Assembly: GCF_004758605.1 (NCBI RefSeq)
Contig: NZ_CP038510.1
Span: forward strand, 488,001-552,000
Source of the DNA: Deinococcus metallilatus
GTDB lineage: Bacteria > Deinococcota > Deinococci > Deinococcales > Deinococcaceae
DNA: 64,000 nucleotides
Reading direction: 5' to 3'
In this document: positions 7,452-16,760 of the stretch, piece after piece
Numbering within the stretch: position 1 is the first letter of the stretch
Layout of the letters: each line of letters starts with the position of its first letter
Translations under genes and position numbers: made by a program
The notes under the pieces: generated by a model
Told to the model about the DNA's origin: nothing
Database searches by the model: none
Seen by the model: the letters and a program-made list of their open reading frames with translations, nothing else

Positions 7452-8333
7452 TCACCCCTGCTGCTGATGTCGGTCCTGTGCCAGGGTCAGCTGCATGTTG
7501 CCGGTCAAGCGGTCATTGGCATACGCCCGGCAGGCAAACATGTGCAGATCACCCTGGCTCTCCGTAGGGGTGACTTCAAAACGGGCGGCCTCACCCGCCC
7601 AGCAAAAGTCCTGCGCCTCCACGCTGGCCCGCACCACCCGGTACGGCACCTGGCCGTTCCCGAGTTCAAAACCCGCCAGGTCGGCGAGTTGGCCCATCAA
7701 GATGGCCACGGGCAGCGCCGGATAGTGCTCGAAATGCCCGGCGCAGGCCTCGGTCGGCACGCGCTCCACGCTGCGGATGAGCGTGGAGCCACGCCGTTCC
7801 AGCCGTCCTGTCGGCAACGCGCCCAGCGCGGCGGCTCCCGAGGTGGGCTGACGACGCGACTGAAAAAGCCGGTCAAAGGCCGCCTCGGTCAGAATGGTGT
7901 ATTCGACCTCCAGCCGCGCGAGCGGTGCCCCGGACACACTCGCCCGAATGGTCGCGCGAGCGGCACGCTTGGTCAGGGCATCCAGGTGGGCCTGCAGGGT
8001 GACGGGCGCCCCGTAAGGCGCGTCACTCGGGAAGCCCTCGTACCAGGCCTGCTGGGCCAGATAGTAGCGGCGCTTACCGTCACCCTGCGCCAGCGCCGCG
8101 CTACATAGTCCGGCGATGGCGGTATGTCGGCTGAGTTCCGCGCCCTGCATCGGGCCGACTTCGGCCCCCTGCGGCAGCCCGGCGCTGATCTTGGCACTGA
8201 ACGTCTCGCCGCTGGAGGACAGGTCGCCCAGTGCGAAATACGGCGGGCGCACGCAAATACGGCTGAGCAGGGCTGCTTCGTCCACCGGCGTCGAGGTGGC
8301 AGGGCTGGGGGCAGTCAAGGGTACATGCAGCAT
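7452..8333 (-). CDS. Unidentified protein, possibly hot-dog fold
   Basis: 293 residues with a good ribosome binding site (GGGAGG, 6 nt before ATG). No signal peptide or membrane segment. The pattern GPMQGAELSRHTAIAGLCSA and the two-halved layout (about 1-150 and 150-293, each ending in a beta-rich stretch) suggest a double hot-dog acyl-thioester protein, but I cannot name a family. It is transcribed towards the right end of the Tn3-like unit, whose target duplication lies 60 bp beyond the stop codon, so the gene escaped disruption. It is monocistronic as far as can be seen. Confidence 0.65.
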   Translation of the reverse strand: MLHVPLTAPSPATSTPVDEAALLSRICVRPPYFALGDLSSSGETFSAKISAGLPQGAEVGPMQGAELSRHTAIAGLCSAALAQGDGKRRYYLAQQAWYEGFPSDAPYGAPVTLQAHLDALTKRAARATIRASVSGAPLARLEVEYTILTEAAFDRLFQSRRQPTSGAAALGALPTGRLERRGSTLIRSVERVPTEACAGHFEHYPALPVAILMGQLADLAGFELGNGQVPYRVVRASVEAQDFCWAGEAARFEVTPTESQGDLHMFACRAYANDRLTGNMQLTLAQDRHQQQG

Positions 8334-8500
8334 GTTGGCCTCCCGAACGGCGGGGCACGCCGACTCTGTGGCGAGGTTGTGCGTTATTTAACGAAGTTGA
8401 GCAGAGCATCTTTATATGCTGCCGGGCGCATTCCGGATTTTAATGTTTCCTTAATCCAACCGGACGACTTTCCCTCAAGCCTGGCCCCACTCCCGCCTGG

Positions 8501-10432
8501 CTACCGGACCGGCTGGATGTGCGCTTCCAGTTCATGGGGTGGCATGGGCCGCGCAAAGTAAAATCCCTGGCCCAACTGGCACCCCAGGGCACGGACCATG
8601 GCCAGTTGGGCGTGCGTCTCGATGCCCTCCGCCACAACCTCGAGGTCGAGCGTCTGCGCGATGGTCAGGATGGCCTCGATCAACGCGAGCGCGTACTGCG
8701 GAGTGCGCCGGGGTGACCCCAGGTCACGCACGAACGAGCGGTCGATCTTGATGGTGCTGATGGGCAGGTCGCGCAGGTACGACAGGGACGAGTACCCGGT
8801 GCCGAAGTCATCGATGGCCAGGGTCACGCCCAGTCGCTGCAAGGCGCACAACGTCTGCTGCACCGCCCCGAAGTTGCCCAGCACGGCGCCCTCGGTCAAC
8901 TCGAGTTCGAGCTGGTCCGCTGGCACACCCGCATCGGCGAGCGCGGCCTCGACCATGTTCACGAAGTCCGGCTGCGCGACCTGGAGCGGCGCGACGTTCA
9001 CGGCCAGCCTGAACACCTGGCCTGTGCGCTGGTGCCAGCGCCGCAACTGGGCGCACGCCTCGCGGAGAACCCAGGTGCCGATGGGCACGATGGCGCCGCT
9101 GCTTTCGGCAAGGGGAATGAACTGCGCCGGGGACACCAGACCGAGCTGCGGGTGCCGCCAGCGGAGCAGCGCCTCGACCTTGACGAGCCTGCCGTCACAC
9201 AGGTCGTACACACCCTGGTACTCCAGGTGAAACTCACCGTACCCGAGCGCGTTTTGCAAGTCGCGCTCGAGCAGCTTGCGGCGCTCCACCTCCGCGTCGA
9301 CGTCCGGGGTGTACGGCCGCACCCCGTTCTTGCCGGTGCTCTTGACCTGGTACATCGCCACATCGGCGTGCCGCAGCAGCGTCCCGGCATCCTGCCCATC
9401 CTCGGGAAAGACACTGATGCCCACGCTCGCCGTGATATTCATCACCGCGCCGCGCAGGACCAGCGGCGCGCAGAGCTGTCTGAGCAGCATCCGGGCCGCG
9501 CGCACCGCCTCTTCCCGCCCCAGGTCGGACAGCACCACCACAAATTCGTCGCCGCTGATGCGCGCGGTCATGGCTCCCCCGGTGCCAAACGTCCGGAACC
9601 GCTCGGCCAGGACTCCCAGCAACTCGTCCCCGGCCTCGTGCCCCAACGTGTCATTGATCAGCTTGAACCCGTCGACATCCACGAACAGCACGGCCAGCCG
9701 CCGGTTCGAGTGCGCCGCCTCCTCCAGGGCACGCTCCAGCGACTGATTGAACTGCAAGCGGTTGGGCAACTCGGTCAACAGGTCGGTAAAGGCGAGGTGC
9801 TGCATCGTCTCCGCCCGGGCCTCGGCGCGGACCACCCGCTCCTTGAAGCCGATAAAGGCGCCGGTCAGGGCCAGCAGGGTCAGATTGGCGAGGTTGTACT
9901 GCGACAACGCGAAGACCACGCCGTAATTCAGGTGCGGCCCCCAGGAGGTGACCACGTACGCCGCGCTGAGGAGCAGGGTCGTGCCGAAGAACACGTAGGC
10001 CACCGTGCGCCCGGAGCGCACGTCCGGCACAAAGAACGACAGCACGTACAGGGCAGGCACCCAAAAAAACGTTTCGGTCATCTCGGCCTGCATCGATGTC
10101 CCCGGAGGGACCAGGAACAGAACGTACACGAACTTGGTCAGAAAGTACGTGCTGGACGCCGTGATGATGCCGAACACGACCAGGCTCGTGCGGTCACGCC
10201 GCAGGAGCAAGGTCAGCTCGAACGCGGTCAGGCCCAACGCGAGCAGCGGATAAGCAACCTCGTCCAGGCGGGTCCGCTGCCCGCTCAGGGGATCGAGGAT
10301 CGCTCCCAGCACGAAGGCGAGGATGGCGAACGGCAGCGCGACGAGGAGGCTCCTGCGCCAGCCATCCTCACCCGAAACCGGGTGGGCCGTCGCCGCGCGC
10401 TCAAGTTGTTCCCGCCACCGGAATCTCGTCAT
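8501..10432 (-). CDS. Membrane-bound GGDEF-EAL protein (c-di-GMP turnover)
   Basis: About 643 residues. The chosen ATG at 10432 gives MTRFRWREQL; frames further upstream look unlike protein. Six hydrophobic helices (roughly residues 25-220, for example YPLLALGLTAFELTLLL) form an N-terminal membrane sensor. The GGDEF domain follows, with the catalytic motif as SGDEF in ARISGDEFVVVLSD. The EAL domain has EALLRWRHP and the intact loop DFGTGYSSLSYL with IKIDRSFV. Both domains keep key residues, so the protein could make, degrade or both make and degrade c-di-GMP. GGDEF-EAL proteins often favour one activity. Confidence 0.9.
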   Translation of the reverse strand: MTRFRWREQLERAATAHPVSGEDGWRRSLLVALPFAILAFVLGAILDPLSGQRTRLDEVAYPLLALGLTAFELTLLLRRDRTSLVVFGIITASSTYFLTKFVYVLFLVPPGTSMQAEMTETFFWVPALYVLSFFVPDVRSGRTVAYVFFGTTLLLSAAYVVTSWGPHLNYGVVFALSQYNLANLTLLALTGAFIGFKERVVRAEARAETMQHLAFTDLLTELPNRLQFNQSLERALEEAAHSNRRLAVLFVDVDGFKLINDTLGHEAGDELLGVLAERFRTFGTGGAMTARISGDEFVVVLSDLGREEAVRAARMLLRQLCAPLVLRGAVMNITASVGISVFPEDGQDAGTLLRHADVAMYQVKSTGKNGVRPYTPDVDAEVERRKLLERDLQNALGYGEFHLEYQGVYDLCDGRLVKVEALLRWRHPQLGLVSPAQFIPLAESSGAIVPIGTWVLREACAQLRRWHQRTGQVFRLAVNVAPLQVAQPDFVNMVEAALADAGVPADQLELELTEGAVLGNFGAVQQTLCALQRLGVTLAIDDFGTGYSSLSYLRDLPISTIKIDRSFVRDLGSPRRTPQYALALIEAILTIAQTLDLEVVAEGIETHAQLAMVRALGCQLGQGFYFARPMPPHELEAHIQPVR

Positions 10433-10618
10433 GCCGCCGTGCCGTTCAGTTGAGCAGGAAAGCGCGGGAAACACAAGAAAATTCTTCACGAACCCGCACC
10501 CGCGCAACGGGGGTAGGTCCGCCAGGTCAAGACGCCGGTCCGCCGCCCTTGCGGCTCAGGCTGGGCGTGGCCGGTTCAGACGCCGCGGCTCTCCCCCCAC
10601 CCGGCAATCCTTCCCCCT

Positions 10619-11491
10619 TCAACGCCCGCCGAAACCCCCGGACGTGATGCCCCGGATGAACGCACGGTTTCCGGCGATGAACACGGCGAAGATGGGCAGG
10701 ATGGCGAGCACGCTCCCGGTCATCAGCAGCGCCCAGTCGGTGTTGTACTGGCCCCGCAGGGTGCTCAGGCCGACCGTCAGGGTGGCCATCTCGGGCCGGG
10801 TCGTCGTGATGAGCGGCCACAGGAAGTTGTTCCACTGGGCGATGAAGGTGAAGATGCCCAGCGCGCCGAGGGCGGGCCGCACCAGCGGCAGCATGACCCG
10901 CCAGAACACCTGGGCGTACGTCGCCCCATCGATGCGCGCGGCCTCCTCCAGTTCGCGCGGCACCGTCAGGAACGCCTGGCGCAGCAGAAAGGTCCCGAAG
11001 CTGCTGAAGGCGAAGGGCAGGATCAGCGCGGCGTAGCTGTCGATCCACCCCAGGTCGCGGATCAGGATGAAGTTGGGGATCAGCGTGACCTGCGAGGGGA
11101 TCATCAGCGCGCTGAGGTACAGCAAAAAGAGGGCGTCGCGGCCCCAGAAGCGCAGCCGGGCGAAGGCGTAGGCGGCCATGCTGCACACCAGCAGTTGCAG
11201 CAGCGTGACGGCCCCCGACACGATCAGGCTGTTGAGCATCAGCCGCCCGAAGGGAATCACCCCGAAGATGCGCGCGTAGTTGCCGAACTGGGGGTCGGAC
11301 GTGAGCAGGGTGGGCGGGTAGCGGAAGATTTCGGCGGGCGGCTTGACGCTCGTCGAGAGCATCCACACGAAGGGTGCGCACATCGCCAGGGCACCGGCGA
11401 GCAGGAGCAGGAACACCAGCCAGTTCAGGACGCCGGAGGTGACGGCGCGGGGCGGGACGACGGCCGCCGGGCGTTCCAGCACGTCAGTCAT
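10619..11491 (-). CDS. Sugar ABC transporter permease (MalG/CUT1 type)
   Basis: 290 residues, six TM helices, with the cytoplasmic EAA loop EEAARIDGATYAQVFWRVMLP that contacts the ATPase. It overlaps the preceding permease gene by 8 nt. With 11484-12371 and 13655-14881 it makes a CUT1 oligosaccharide importer. No ATPase gene is present, so a shared MsmX/MalK-type ATPase encoded elsewhere must energise it. Confidence 0.92.
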   Translation of the reverse strand: MTDVLERPAAVVPPRAVTSGVLNWLVFLLLLAGALAMCAPFVWMLSTSVKPPAEIFRYPPTLLTSDPQFGNYARIFGVIPFGRLMLNSLIVSGAVTLLQLLVCSMAAYAFARLRFWGRDALFLLYLSALMIPSQVTLIPNFILIRDLGWIDSYAALILPFAFSSFGTFLLRQAFLTVPRELEEAARIDGATYAQVFWRVMLPLVRPALGALGIFTFIAQWNNFLWPLITTTRPEMATLTVGLSTLRGQYNTDWALLMTGSVLAILPIFAVFIAGNRAFIRGITSGGFGGR

Positions 11492-12371
11492 AGTGCACCC
11501 AGCGGTCTTGCAAGCGGTACTGGATCAGGGTCAGGATCAGGATGATGGCAAAGAGGATCATCGCGGCGGCGCTCGCGTAGCCCATCCGGTAGAACTGGAA
11601 GGCGTTCTGGTAGACGTAGTAGACGATGGTGTTCGTCGCGTTCGCGGGGCCGCCCTGGGTCATCACGAAGGCGAGGTCGAAGACCTGGAACGACCCGATC
11701 AGGCTCACGATGGTCACGAAGAAGGTGGTGGGCGACAGCAGCGGCAGCGTGAGGTAGCGGTGCTTGCGCCACCCCACCGCGCCGTCGATCTCGCCCGCCT
11801 CGTAGACCTCGTGCGGGATGCCCTGGAGGCCCGCCAGGAACAGCACCATCGAGTAGCCCAGGCCCTGCCAGATCGCCACGATGATCAGGGCGGGCAGCGC
11901 CCAGCGCGAGGAATTCAGCCACGCGGGCGGATTCTGCACGCCAATCATCCCCAGAAAGGCGTTCAGCACCCCGAAGTTGCTGTTGAAGATCCACGACCAG
12001 ATCAAGGCCACCGCCACCGTCGAGGACACCACCGGCAGGAAGTAGATCACCCGCAGGGCCGTCTGCCCCCAGACCCGCCGGTTGAGCAGCAGGGCGATGA
12101 GAAAGGCGAGCACCATCTGCGCGGGCACGGTGCCGAGCACGTACAGAACGGTGTTGCCCAGGACCTTATGAAAGAGAGAATCACGCAGGATCAGGTCGGC
12201 GTAGTTCTGGAATCCGGCGAAGTGCGGGGCGGTGAAGAGGTCCCAGCGCGTGAACGAGATGCCGAAGGCGGCCAGGACCGGCAGCAGGACGAACACCAGG
12301 AAGAGCAGCAGGCTGGGTGCCAGGAACAGCCAGGCGCTGCGGGCCTCGGCGGCGGCCATCCGGCGGGACAT
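11484..12371 (-). CDS. Sugar ABC transporter permease (MalF/CUT1 type)
   Basis: 295 residues with six TM helices and the EAA loop EVYEAGEIDGAVGWRKHRYLTLP. It starts immediately after the amidohydrolase stop codon (1-nt gap) and overlaps the next permease gene, so translation is coupled along the operon. It forms the membrane heterodimer of the sugar importer with the product of 10619-11491. Confidence 0.92.
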   Translation of the reverse strand: MSRRMAAAEARSAWLFLAPSLLLFLVFVLLPVLAAFGISFTRWDLFTAPHFAGFQNYADLILRDSLFHKVLGNTVLYVLGTVPAQMVLAFLIALLLNRRVWGQTALRVIYFLPVVSSTVAVALIWSWIFNSNFGVLNAFLGMIGVQNPPAWLNSSRWALPALIIVAIWQGLGYSMVLFLAGLQGIPHEVYEAGEIDGAVGWRKHRYLTLPLLSPTTFFVTIVSLIGSFQVFDLAFVMTQGGPANATNTIVYYVYQNAFQFYRMGYASAAAMILFAIILILTLIQYRLQDRWVHYD

Positions 12372-12372
12372 C

Positions 12373-13248
12373 TCAGGCCTCCAGGCCGAAGATGTGGGCG
12401 GCGTTGCGGTAGAAGATGCGCTCCTGCTCGGCCTCGCTCAGCCCCATGTCGGTGAAGGCGGCGCGCCAGCGGGCCACGTCGCCCGCGATGCGGCGCAGGT
12501 CGCTGTCGCTCCCGTACACCAGCTTGCGCGGCGCGATCTCCCGCCCGATGTATCCGCCCTCCACGATGTGGTGGTGCACCACGTCGCCGCCGCTCACGTC
12601 GAAGTACAGCCGGGGCCGCCAGCGGGCGATGGCGCAGGCGGTGCGGTAGTCCGGCCAGCCCAGGTGCGCGCCGATGATGAACATTTCCGGGAAGTAAAAG
12701 GCGATGGTGTCGAGGTAGATGGGCTGCATCCGCGCGCTGGAAAAGCCGTAGGGCCGGGCGCGGATTTCCCGCCCCAGCCGCTGCACCAGCGCCTCCTCCT
12801 CGGCGCCCTCGGGGGGGGCCTTCCAGGCGTCCTCCTGGTCGCCCACGAGGTAGTCTACCGGGCCGCCCAGGATGCCGGTGTGAAAGAGAATACGCAGCCC
12901 GCGCGCCTGCGCCAGTTCGTAATAGGGGAAGTAGGCCGCGTCGTCGTAGTTGCGGCTCACGCCAATGATCTTGATGCCGTGAAAGCCGCGCTGGTAGAAG
13001 TCCTCCACCAGACTCACCGGGTCGCGGTCGAGGTCGAGCCGCCCCATCGCCAGCACGAGGTCCGGGCGGCTTTCCAGCGCGCGGGCCAGCGCATCGTTCC
13101 CGCGCCCCGGGTTGGCGAGCAGCCCCACCTTCACGATGCCGACCTCGGCGCAGACGTCCGCGAGTTCGTCGAGGAACCCCGCCTCGGCGTTCCGCGTGAA
13201 GAGGCGGTCCCAGTGGCCGTAATGCACATGCGCGTCGATGATCTTCAA
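12373..13248 (-). CDS. Amidohydrolase family protein (TIM-barrel metal hydrolase) in sugar-transport operon
   Basis: About 291 residues. The start chosen is TTG at 13248, preceded by GGGAGG with a 5-nt gap; the frame further upstream runs into a repeat element. The beginning IIDAHVHYGHW carries the HxH metal motif. Later FHTGI, IIGAHLGWPDY and VYGSDSDLRR supply the His, His and Asp expected in amidohydrolase_2 enzymes. Lying between the binding-protein and permease genes it probably acts on the imported compound, perhaps as a lactonase or decarboxylase. The substrate cannot be told from sequence. Confidence 0.75.
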   Translation of the reverse strand: MKIIDAHVHYGHWDRLFTRNAEAGFLDELADVCAEVGIVKVGLLANPGRGNDALARALESRPDLVLAMGRLDLDRDPVSLVEDFYQRGFHGIKIIGVSRNYDDAAYFPYYELAQARGLRILFHTGILGGPVDYLVGDQEDAWKAPPEGAEEEALVQRLGREIRARPYGFSSARMQPIYLDTIAFYFPEMFIIGAHLGWPDYRTACAIARWRPRLYFDVSGGDVVHHHIVEGGYIGREIAPRKLVYGSDSDLRRIAGDVARWRAAFTDMGLSEAEQERIFYRNAAHIFGLEA

Positions 13249-13374
13249 GGGGCCTCCCGGTCTTGGGACAGGAGCGGGGGAACCGGGCACCGCACGTCCG
13301 ACATAGCACCCGAGTTCCCGACTGGTGAACGACGACACGAATACGTGGAGCTGTGTCTTTTGCCCCTCCCCCTT

Positions 13375-13568
13375 GAACGCCTGATGTGCAATGCAGGACG
13401 GGCGGGCAGGTCGCGCAGAACCATTTTCCTCATCTGGCACGAGGGCGAGCTTCGCCCGCCACCCCTCTCCCCAACCCTCCGCTTCGCGGCTCTGCGAGTC
13501 ACCCGCAAGGGGAGAGGGAGCAAAAAGCCCCTCCCAGACAGCAAGTTTCTACTGGACATCAAGCGTCT
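13375..13568. repeat. MITE-like repeat, copy 1
   Basis: About 194 bp with imperfect terminal inverted repeats (left ACGCCTGATGTGCA, right reverse complement ACGCTTGATGTCCA) and an internal GC-rich hairpin-forming tract around CACCCCTCTCCCCAACCCTC. It is about 80% alike to 19855-20029 and carries roughly 20 extra bases in the loop. No coding capacity. It sits in the intergenic space between the sugar-binding-protein and amidohydrolase genes, inside the operon. Confidence 0.75.
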
Positions 13569-13654
13569 TGAGGGGGGAGGCCGGGTGGGGGTAAACGGCC
13601 AGAGCGGCCCCGAAAAATAGACGCACAACCTGCCGTGATCGTCTGCCAGGACAC

Positions 13655-14881
13655 TCACTTCAGCAGCTTGTTCACGTCCGGCGCGATCTTGGCGAGGGCG
13701 GCGCTGGCGGTGCTTTCCCCGTTCCAGACGGTGTCCAGCGCGGGGTTGAGCAGGGTGTTGGTGATCTGCACATAGGACGCGAAGCTGGGGTAGACGCCGC
13801 CGCGTTCGCTCTCGGCCAGAAACACGTCCTTGAAGGGCACGTTGAAGGCCGCGCGGACCTGCGGGTTGCGGTTCATGGCGGGGACGGCGCCCCCGGCCTT
13901 GGCGAAGATGGCCTGCCCCTCGGGCCCCGCGAGGTACTTCAGGAAGGTCCACGCCTCGGCCTTGTGCCTGCTGTTGGCGTTCATCCCGAAGCCCGCGCCG
14001 CCCACGGTGTTCGCGCGCAGGCCGGTCGGCCCGGCGGGCAGGGGCGCGACCGCCCACTTGAAGGGTGCGGTCTTGAAGGTGGTTAGGCGCGCGGCGTTCG
14101 TCATCACCATCGCGGCCTGCCCGCTGGAGAAAAGCTGGGTGCTGTCCCCGATCTGCGCCATCTCCTGGAAGGCGGGCGCCACCTTGTCCTTGTTGATCAG
14201 GTCGGCGAGGAACTGGATGGCTTGCGCCCCCTTGGGTTGGTCGAGCAGGTATTGGGTGGGGTTCAGGGGATCGTCGAAGACCTTCCCGCCGTTCTGGTAG
14301 ACGAAGGTGGGCCACTTGTTGTTCTCCAGCACCAGCCCGTAGCGCGTAACCCGGTTGCCGCTGCGCTGGGTGAGTTTCATGGCGGCATTCCGCAGGTCGT
14401 TCCAGCGCCAGTTCGCGGTCGGATAGGCCAGCTTCGCCTGGTCGAAGGCGTCCTTGTTGTAGTACAGCACCATCGTGTCGTTGTCGCGGGGGATGGAGTA
14501 GAGCTTGCCCTTGTACTGGTGAATCTTGAGAAACTCGGGGTTGTACTGACCAATCGGGAACTTGTCGCGCGCGATGTAGGCGTCGAGCGGTTCGAGCTGG
14601 CCCCGGCTGGCGTAGGTCGGCACGTTGGTGATGAACATCACGTCGGGTCCGGCCTTGGCGGCGAGCTGCGCGTCGAGCTTGGTCCAGTACCCCGACCAGG
14701 GCGCGTGCTGCACCTGAATCTCGATGTCGGGGTGGGCGGCCATGAAGTTGCGGGTGATCTCCTGAAAGGGCGGCAGCTCCGCCGGGTCCCCCCAGTACGA
14801 GAACACCAGCGTCGTCTTGGCGAGCGCGGGCGAGGCGAGGGCGAGCGAGGCGGTCAGGGCCGCGAACCAGAACTTGCACAT
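13655..14881 (-). CDS. Sugar ABC transporter substrate-binding protein
   Basis: 408 residues with a signal peptide (FAALTASLALASPALA). It has the SBP_bac_1 fold pattern: LVFSYWGDP, MAAHPDIEIQVQ, GPDVMFITN, then SGQAAMVMTN and the late EAWTFLKYLAGPEGQ. A strong AGGAGG site lies before the ATG. It is first in the sugar importer operon, separated from the rest by the repeat at 13375-13568, which could modulate the ratio of binding protein to permeases. Ligand not predictable. Confidence 0.92.
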   Translation of the reverse strand: MCKFWFAALTASLALASPALAKTTLVFSYWGDPAELPPFQEITRNFMAAHPDIEIQVQHAPWSGYWTKLDAQLAAKAGPDVMFITNVPTYASRGQLEPLDAYIARDKFPIGQYNPEFLKIHQYKGKLYSIPRDNDTMVLYYNKDAFDQAKLAYPTANWRWNDLRNAAMKLTQRSGNRVTRYGLVLENNKWPTFVYQNGGKVFDDPLNPTQYLLDQPKGAQAIQFLADLINKDKVAPAFQEMAQIGDSTQLFSSGQAAMVMTNAARLTTFKTAPFKWAVAPLPAGPTGLRANTVGGAGFGMNANSRHKAEAWTFLKYLAGPEGQAIFAKAGGAVPAMNRNPQVRAAFNVPFKDVFLAESERGGVYPSFASYVQITNTLLNPALDTVWNGESTASAALAKIAPDVNKLLK

Positions 14882-15291
14882 GGCAAACCTCCTGTCCGGA
14901 AGGGACGGTGGAAGGCGGGGATCAGGCGCTCACGGGTGTGCCCGGCGTGCCGCACAGTTCCCGCGCGGCGGCCATCCGCAGGGCGAGGCCGATCTGGACA
15001 GCCGACCCTCCAGCGGCCTATCCGGGGTACGGCGCGGGGAGCCCCGGGCCAGCTCGGCGCGTGAGCCCGGGAAGGAGCTAGAACCTGTTGCGCGGTGTTC
15101 ACGGCCGACTCCTGTACGCCTGCGCGCGATGACGGACCCACGAGCCTCTGGTTAAGGAAGGGAAATAAATGTTATTCTCCTCACAAGATCACGTCAAGCC
15201 CTTGTTCCTCCCGGACGCGAGGACGCGCCCGCTTTGCGGAACGACTCCCACGTCAGGCCGCGCGTCAGCCGAACGTGCAGCGGAGGTCCAG
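14882..15291. other. Divergent intergenic region of the sugar cluster
   Basis: This 410-bp region separates the importer operon (minus) from the glycosidase gene (plus) and must hold both promoters. AT content rises at 15150-15185, where AATAA-ATG-TTATT (15164-15176) is a short inverted repeat and possible operator. No regulator gene adjoins. The rest is GC-rich and shows nothing else. Confidence 0.4.
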
Positions 15292-16575
15292 ATGGACAAG
15301 ATCGACCAAGCCTACGAAGCTGCCGTGGAGGTGCTGCGGGCCTGCGCCTCCCCGCTGGGCCTCAAGGCGAGCGCGCTCGCGGGAGGTTACCCGCACGTTT
15401 GGGCACGTGACGCGCCGATCACTTCGCTGGGAGCGTTGCTGACGGGCGACGCGGCGTTGCTGGAAGCCAGCCGGGCCAGCCTGACGACGCTCGGCGCGCA
15501 CCAGAGTGAACTGGGCATGATCCCGCTGAACGTGGACACCCGCAGCGGACAGGTCACCACGGAGAACGCGGGCGCCATCGACGCCAACCTGTGGTTCGTG
15601 CTGGGGCACTACGCCCTTCACCGCCACACGGGTGACGACGCCTACCTGCGCTCGCAGTGGGGGCGCATCGGGGCCGCGCTGACCTGGCTGCGCTACCAGG
15701 ACATGAACGGCTGCGGGCTGCTGGAGGCGCCCGAGGCGGCGGACTGGGCCGACCTGTACGCCACCCGCTACAACACCCTGTACGCCAACGCGCTGTACGT
15801 GGGGACGCTGGAGGCGGCCTCCCGGCTCGCGGCGGCGCTGGGGGAGGACCCGGCCCCCCACCTCGCCCGCGCCGACGACGTGCGCCGCAAGGTGAACCTG
15901 CTGCTGTGGCTTGACCGCCCGTGGGACGGGCACCGTTTCGGCGCCCAGCTCGAAACCCTCAAGGCCCTGCGGCTGGAATGGTTCCTGCTGTATCAGCACA
16001 CCGGGACCCTCACCGAGAAACCGTACTTCCTCCCGTGGGCGGGCTTCCGGGAGTTCGGGGACACCTTCGACGGCTTCGGCAATATGCTCGCCATCCTGTT
16101 CGGGATTGCCGACGAGGCCCAGGCGGCGAGCATCCTCGATTACGCGCACGCGGCTGGCACCGACGCCCCGGCGCCGCTCAAGGCCTTCTTTCCGCCCATC
16201 TACCCGGGCGACCGCGACTGGCGCGAGTACTACCGCAGCCGCAACCTCAACCTCCCCGACCAGTACCACAACGGCGGCATCTGGCCGTTTCTGGGCGGCT
16301 TCTACGTGCTCGCCCTGCACCACGCGGGACGTGGCGAGCGGGCGCACGAGGCTCTGCGCGCCCTGGCCGACGCGAACGAGCGGGGCCGGACCCGCCCCTG
16401 GGAATTCAACGAGTGGCTGCACGGCCGCTCCGGGCGACCGATGGGCCACCCCCTCCAGGCCTGGTCAGCGGGCATGTATCTCTGCGCCTACCATGCGCTG
16501 CGGCGGGGCGAGGCGCCTCTCTTGCCCCCCTGCCCCCCCAGGAGCGGTGACCCCTGGGCGGGGGCCAGCGGGTAA
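15292..16575 (+). CDS. Glycogen-debranching/invertase-like glycoside hydrolase (six-hairpin fold)
   Basis: 427 residues from ATG 15292, which follows GGAGG. Upstream in-frame residues look unlike protein. Motifs of the amylo-1,6-glucosidase C-terminal/GH100-type (alpha/alpha)6 barrel: GGYPHVWARDAP with the catalytic-type Asp near the start, LPDQYHNGGIWPFLGGFYV, and EFNEWLHGRSGRPMGHPLQAWSA near the end. No signal peptide, so it acts in the cytoplasm. It is divergent from the sugar importer, so it probably cleaves the imported oligosaccharide. It could equally be labelled a neutral invertase relative; the exact bond cleaved is unknown. Confidence 0.7.
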   Translation: MDKIDQAYEAAVEVLRACASPLGLKASALAGGYPHVWARDAPITSLGALLTGDAALLEASRASLTTLGAHQSELGMIPLNVDTRSGQVTTENAGAIDANLWFVLGHYALHRHTGDDAYLRSQWGRIGAALTWLRYQDMNGCGLLEAPEAADWADLYATRYNTLYANALYVGTLEAASRLAAALGEDPAPHLARADDVRRKVNLLLWLDRPWDGHRFGAQLETLKALRLEWFLLYQHTGTLTEKPYFLPWAGFREFGDTFDGFGNMLAILFGIADEAQAASILDYAHAAGTDAPAPLKAFFPPIYPGDRDWREYYRSRNLNLPDQYHNGGIWPFLGGFYVLALHHAGRGERAHEALRALADANERGRTRPWEFNEWLHGRSGRPMGHPLQAWSAGMYLCAYHALRRGEAPLLPPCPPRSGDPWAGASG

Positions 16576-16725
16576 GGCGTCGTCCGGCGGGGCGTCGAAC
16601 TGGCCTGCGGCGGTTCTGGCAACTTCACTTTGCCTGACCCGGCGATCCCAGGAAGGCAGGTTCGCCGCTGCCTGAACCCCCAGGAAACATGAACCCCCAG
16701 GCCCCATCCCTATCGTAGCTTCTGC

Positions 16726-16754
16726 TTGACGAGTTGCCGCTTTTACTTTACGCT
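16726..16754 (+). promoter_or_regulatory. Promoter of the molybdate regulator operon (leaderless)
   Basis: -35 TTGACG (16726-16731), 17-bp spacer, -10 TACGCT (16749-16754). Six bases later the coding sequence starts at GTG 16761, so transcription should begin at or next to the start codon. Confidence 0.65.
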
Positions 16755-16760
16755 CGGGGG

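Noticed and set aside
13249..13440. N-terminal extension of the amidohydrolase
   Set aside because: It is translated from the MITE-like repeat; TTG 13248 has its own ribosome site and starts at the HxH motif.
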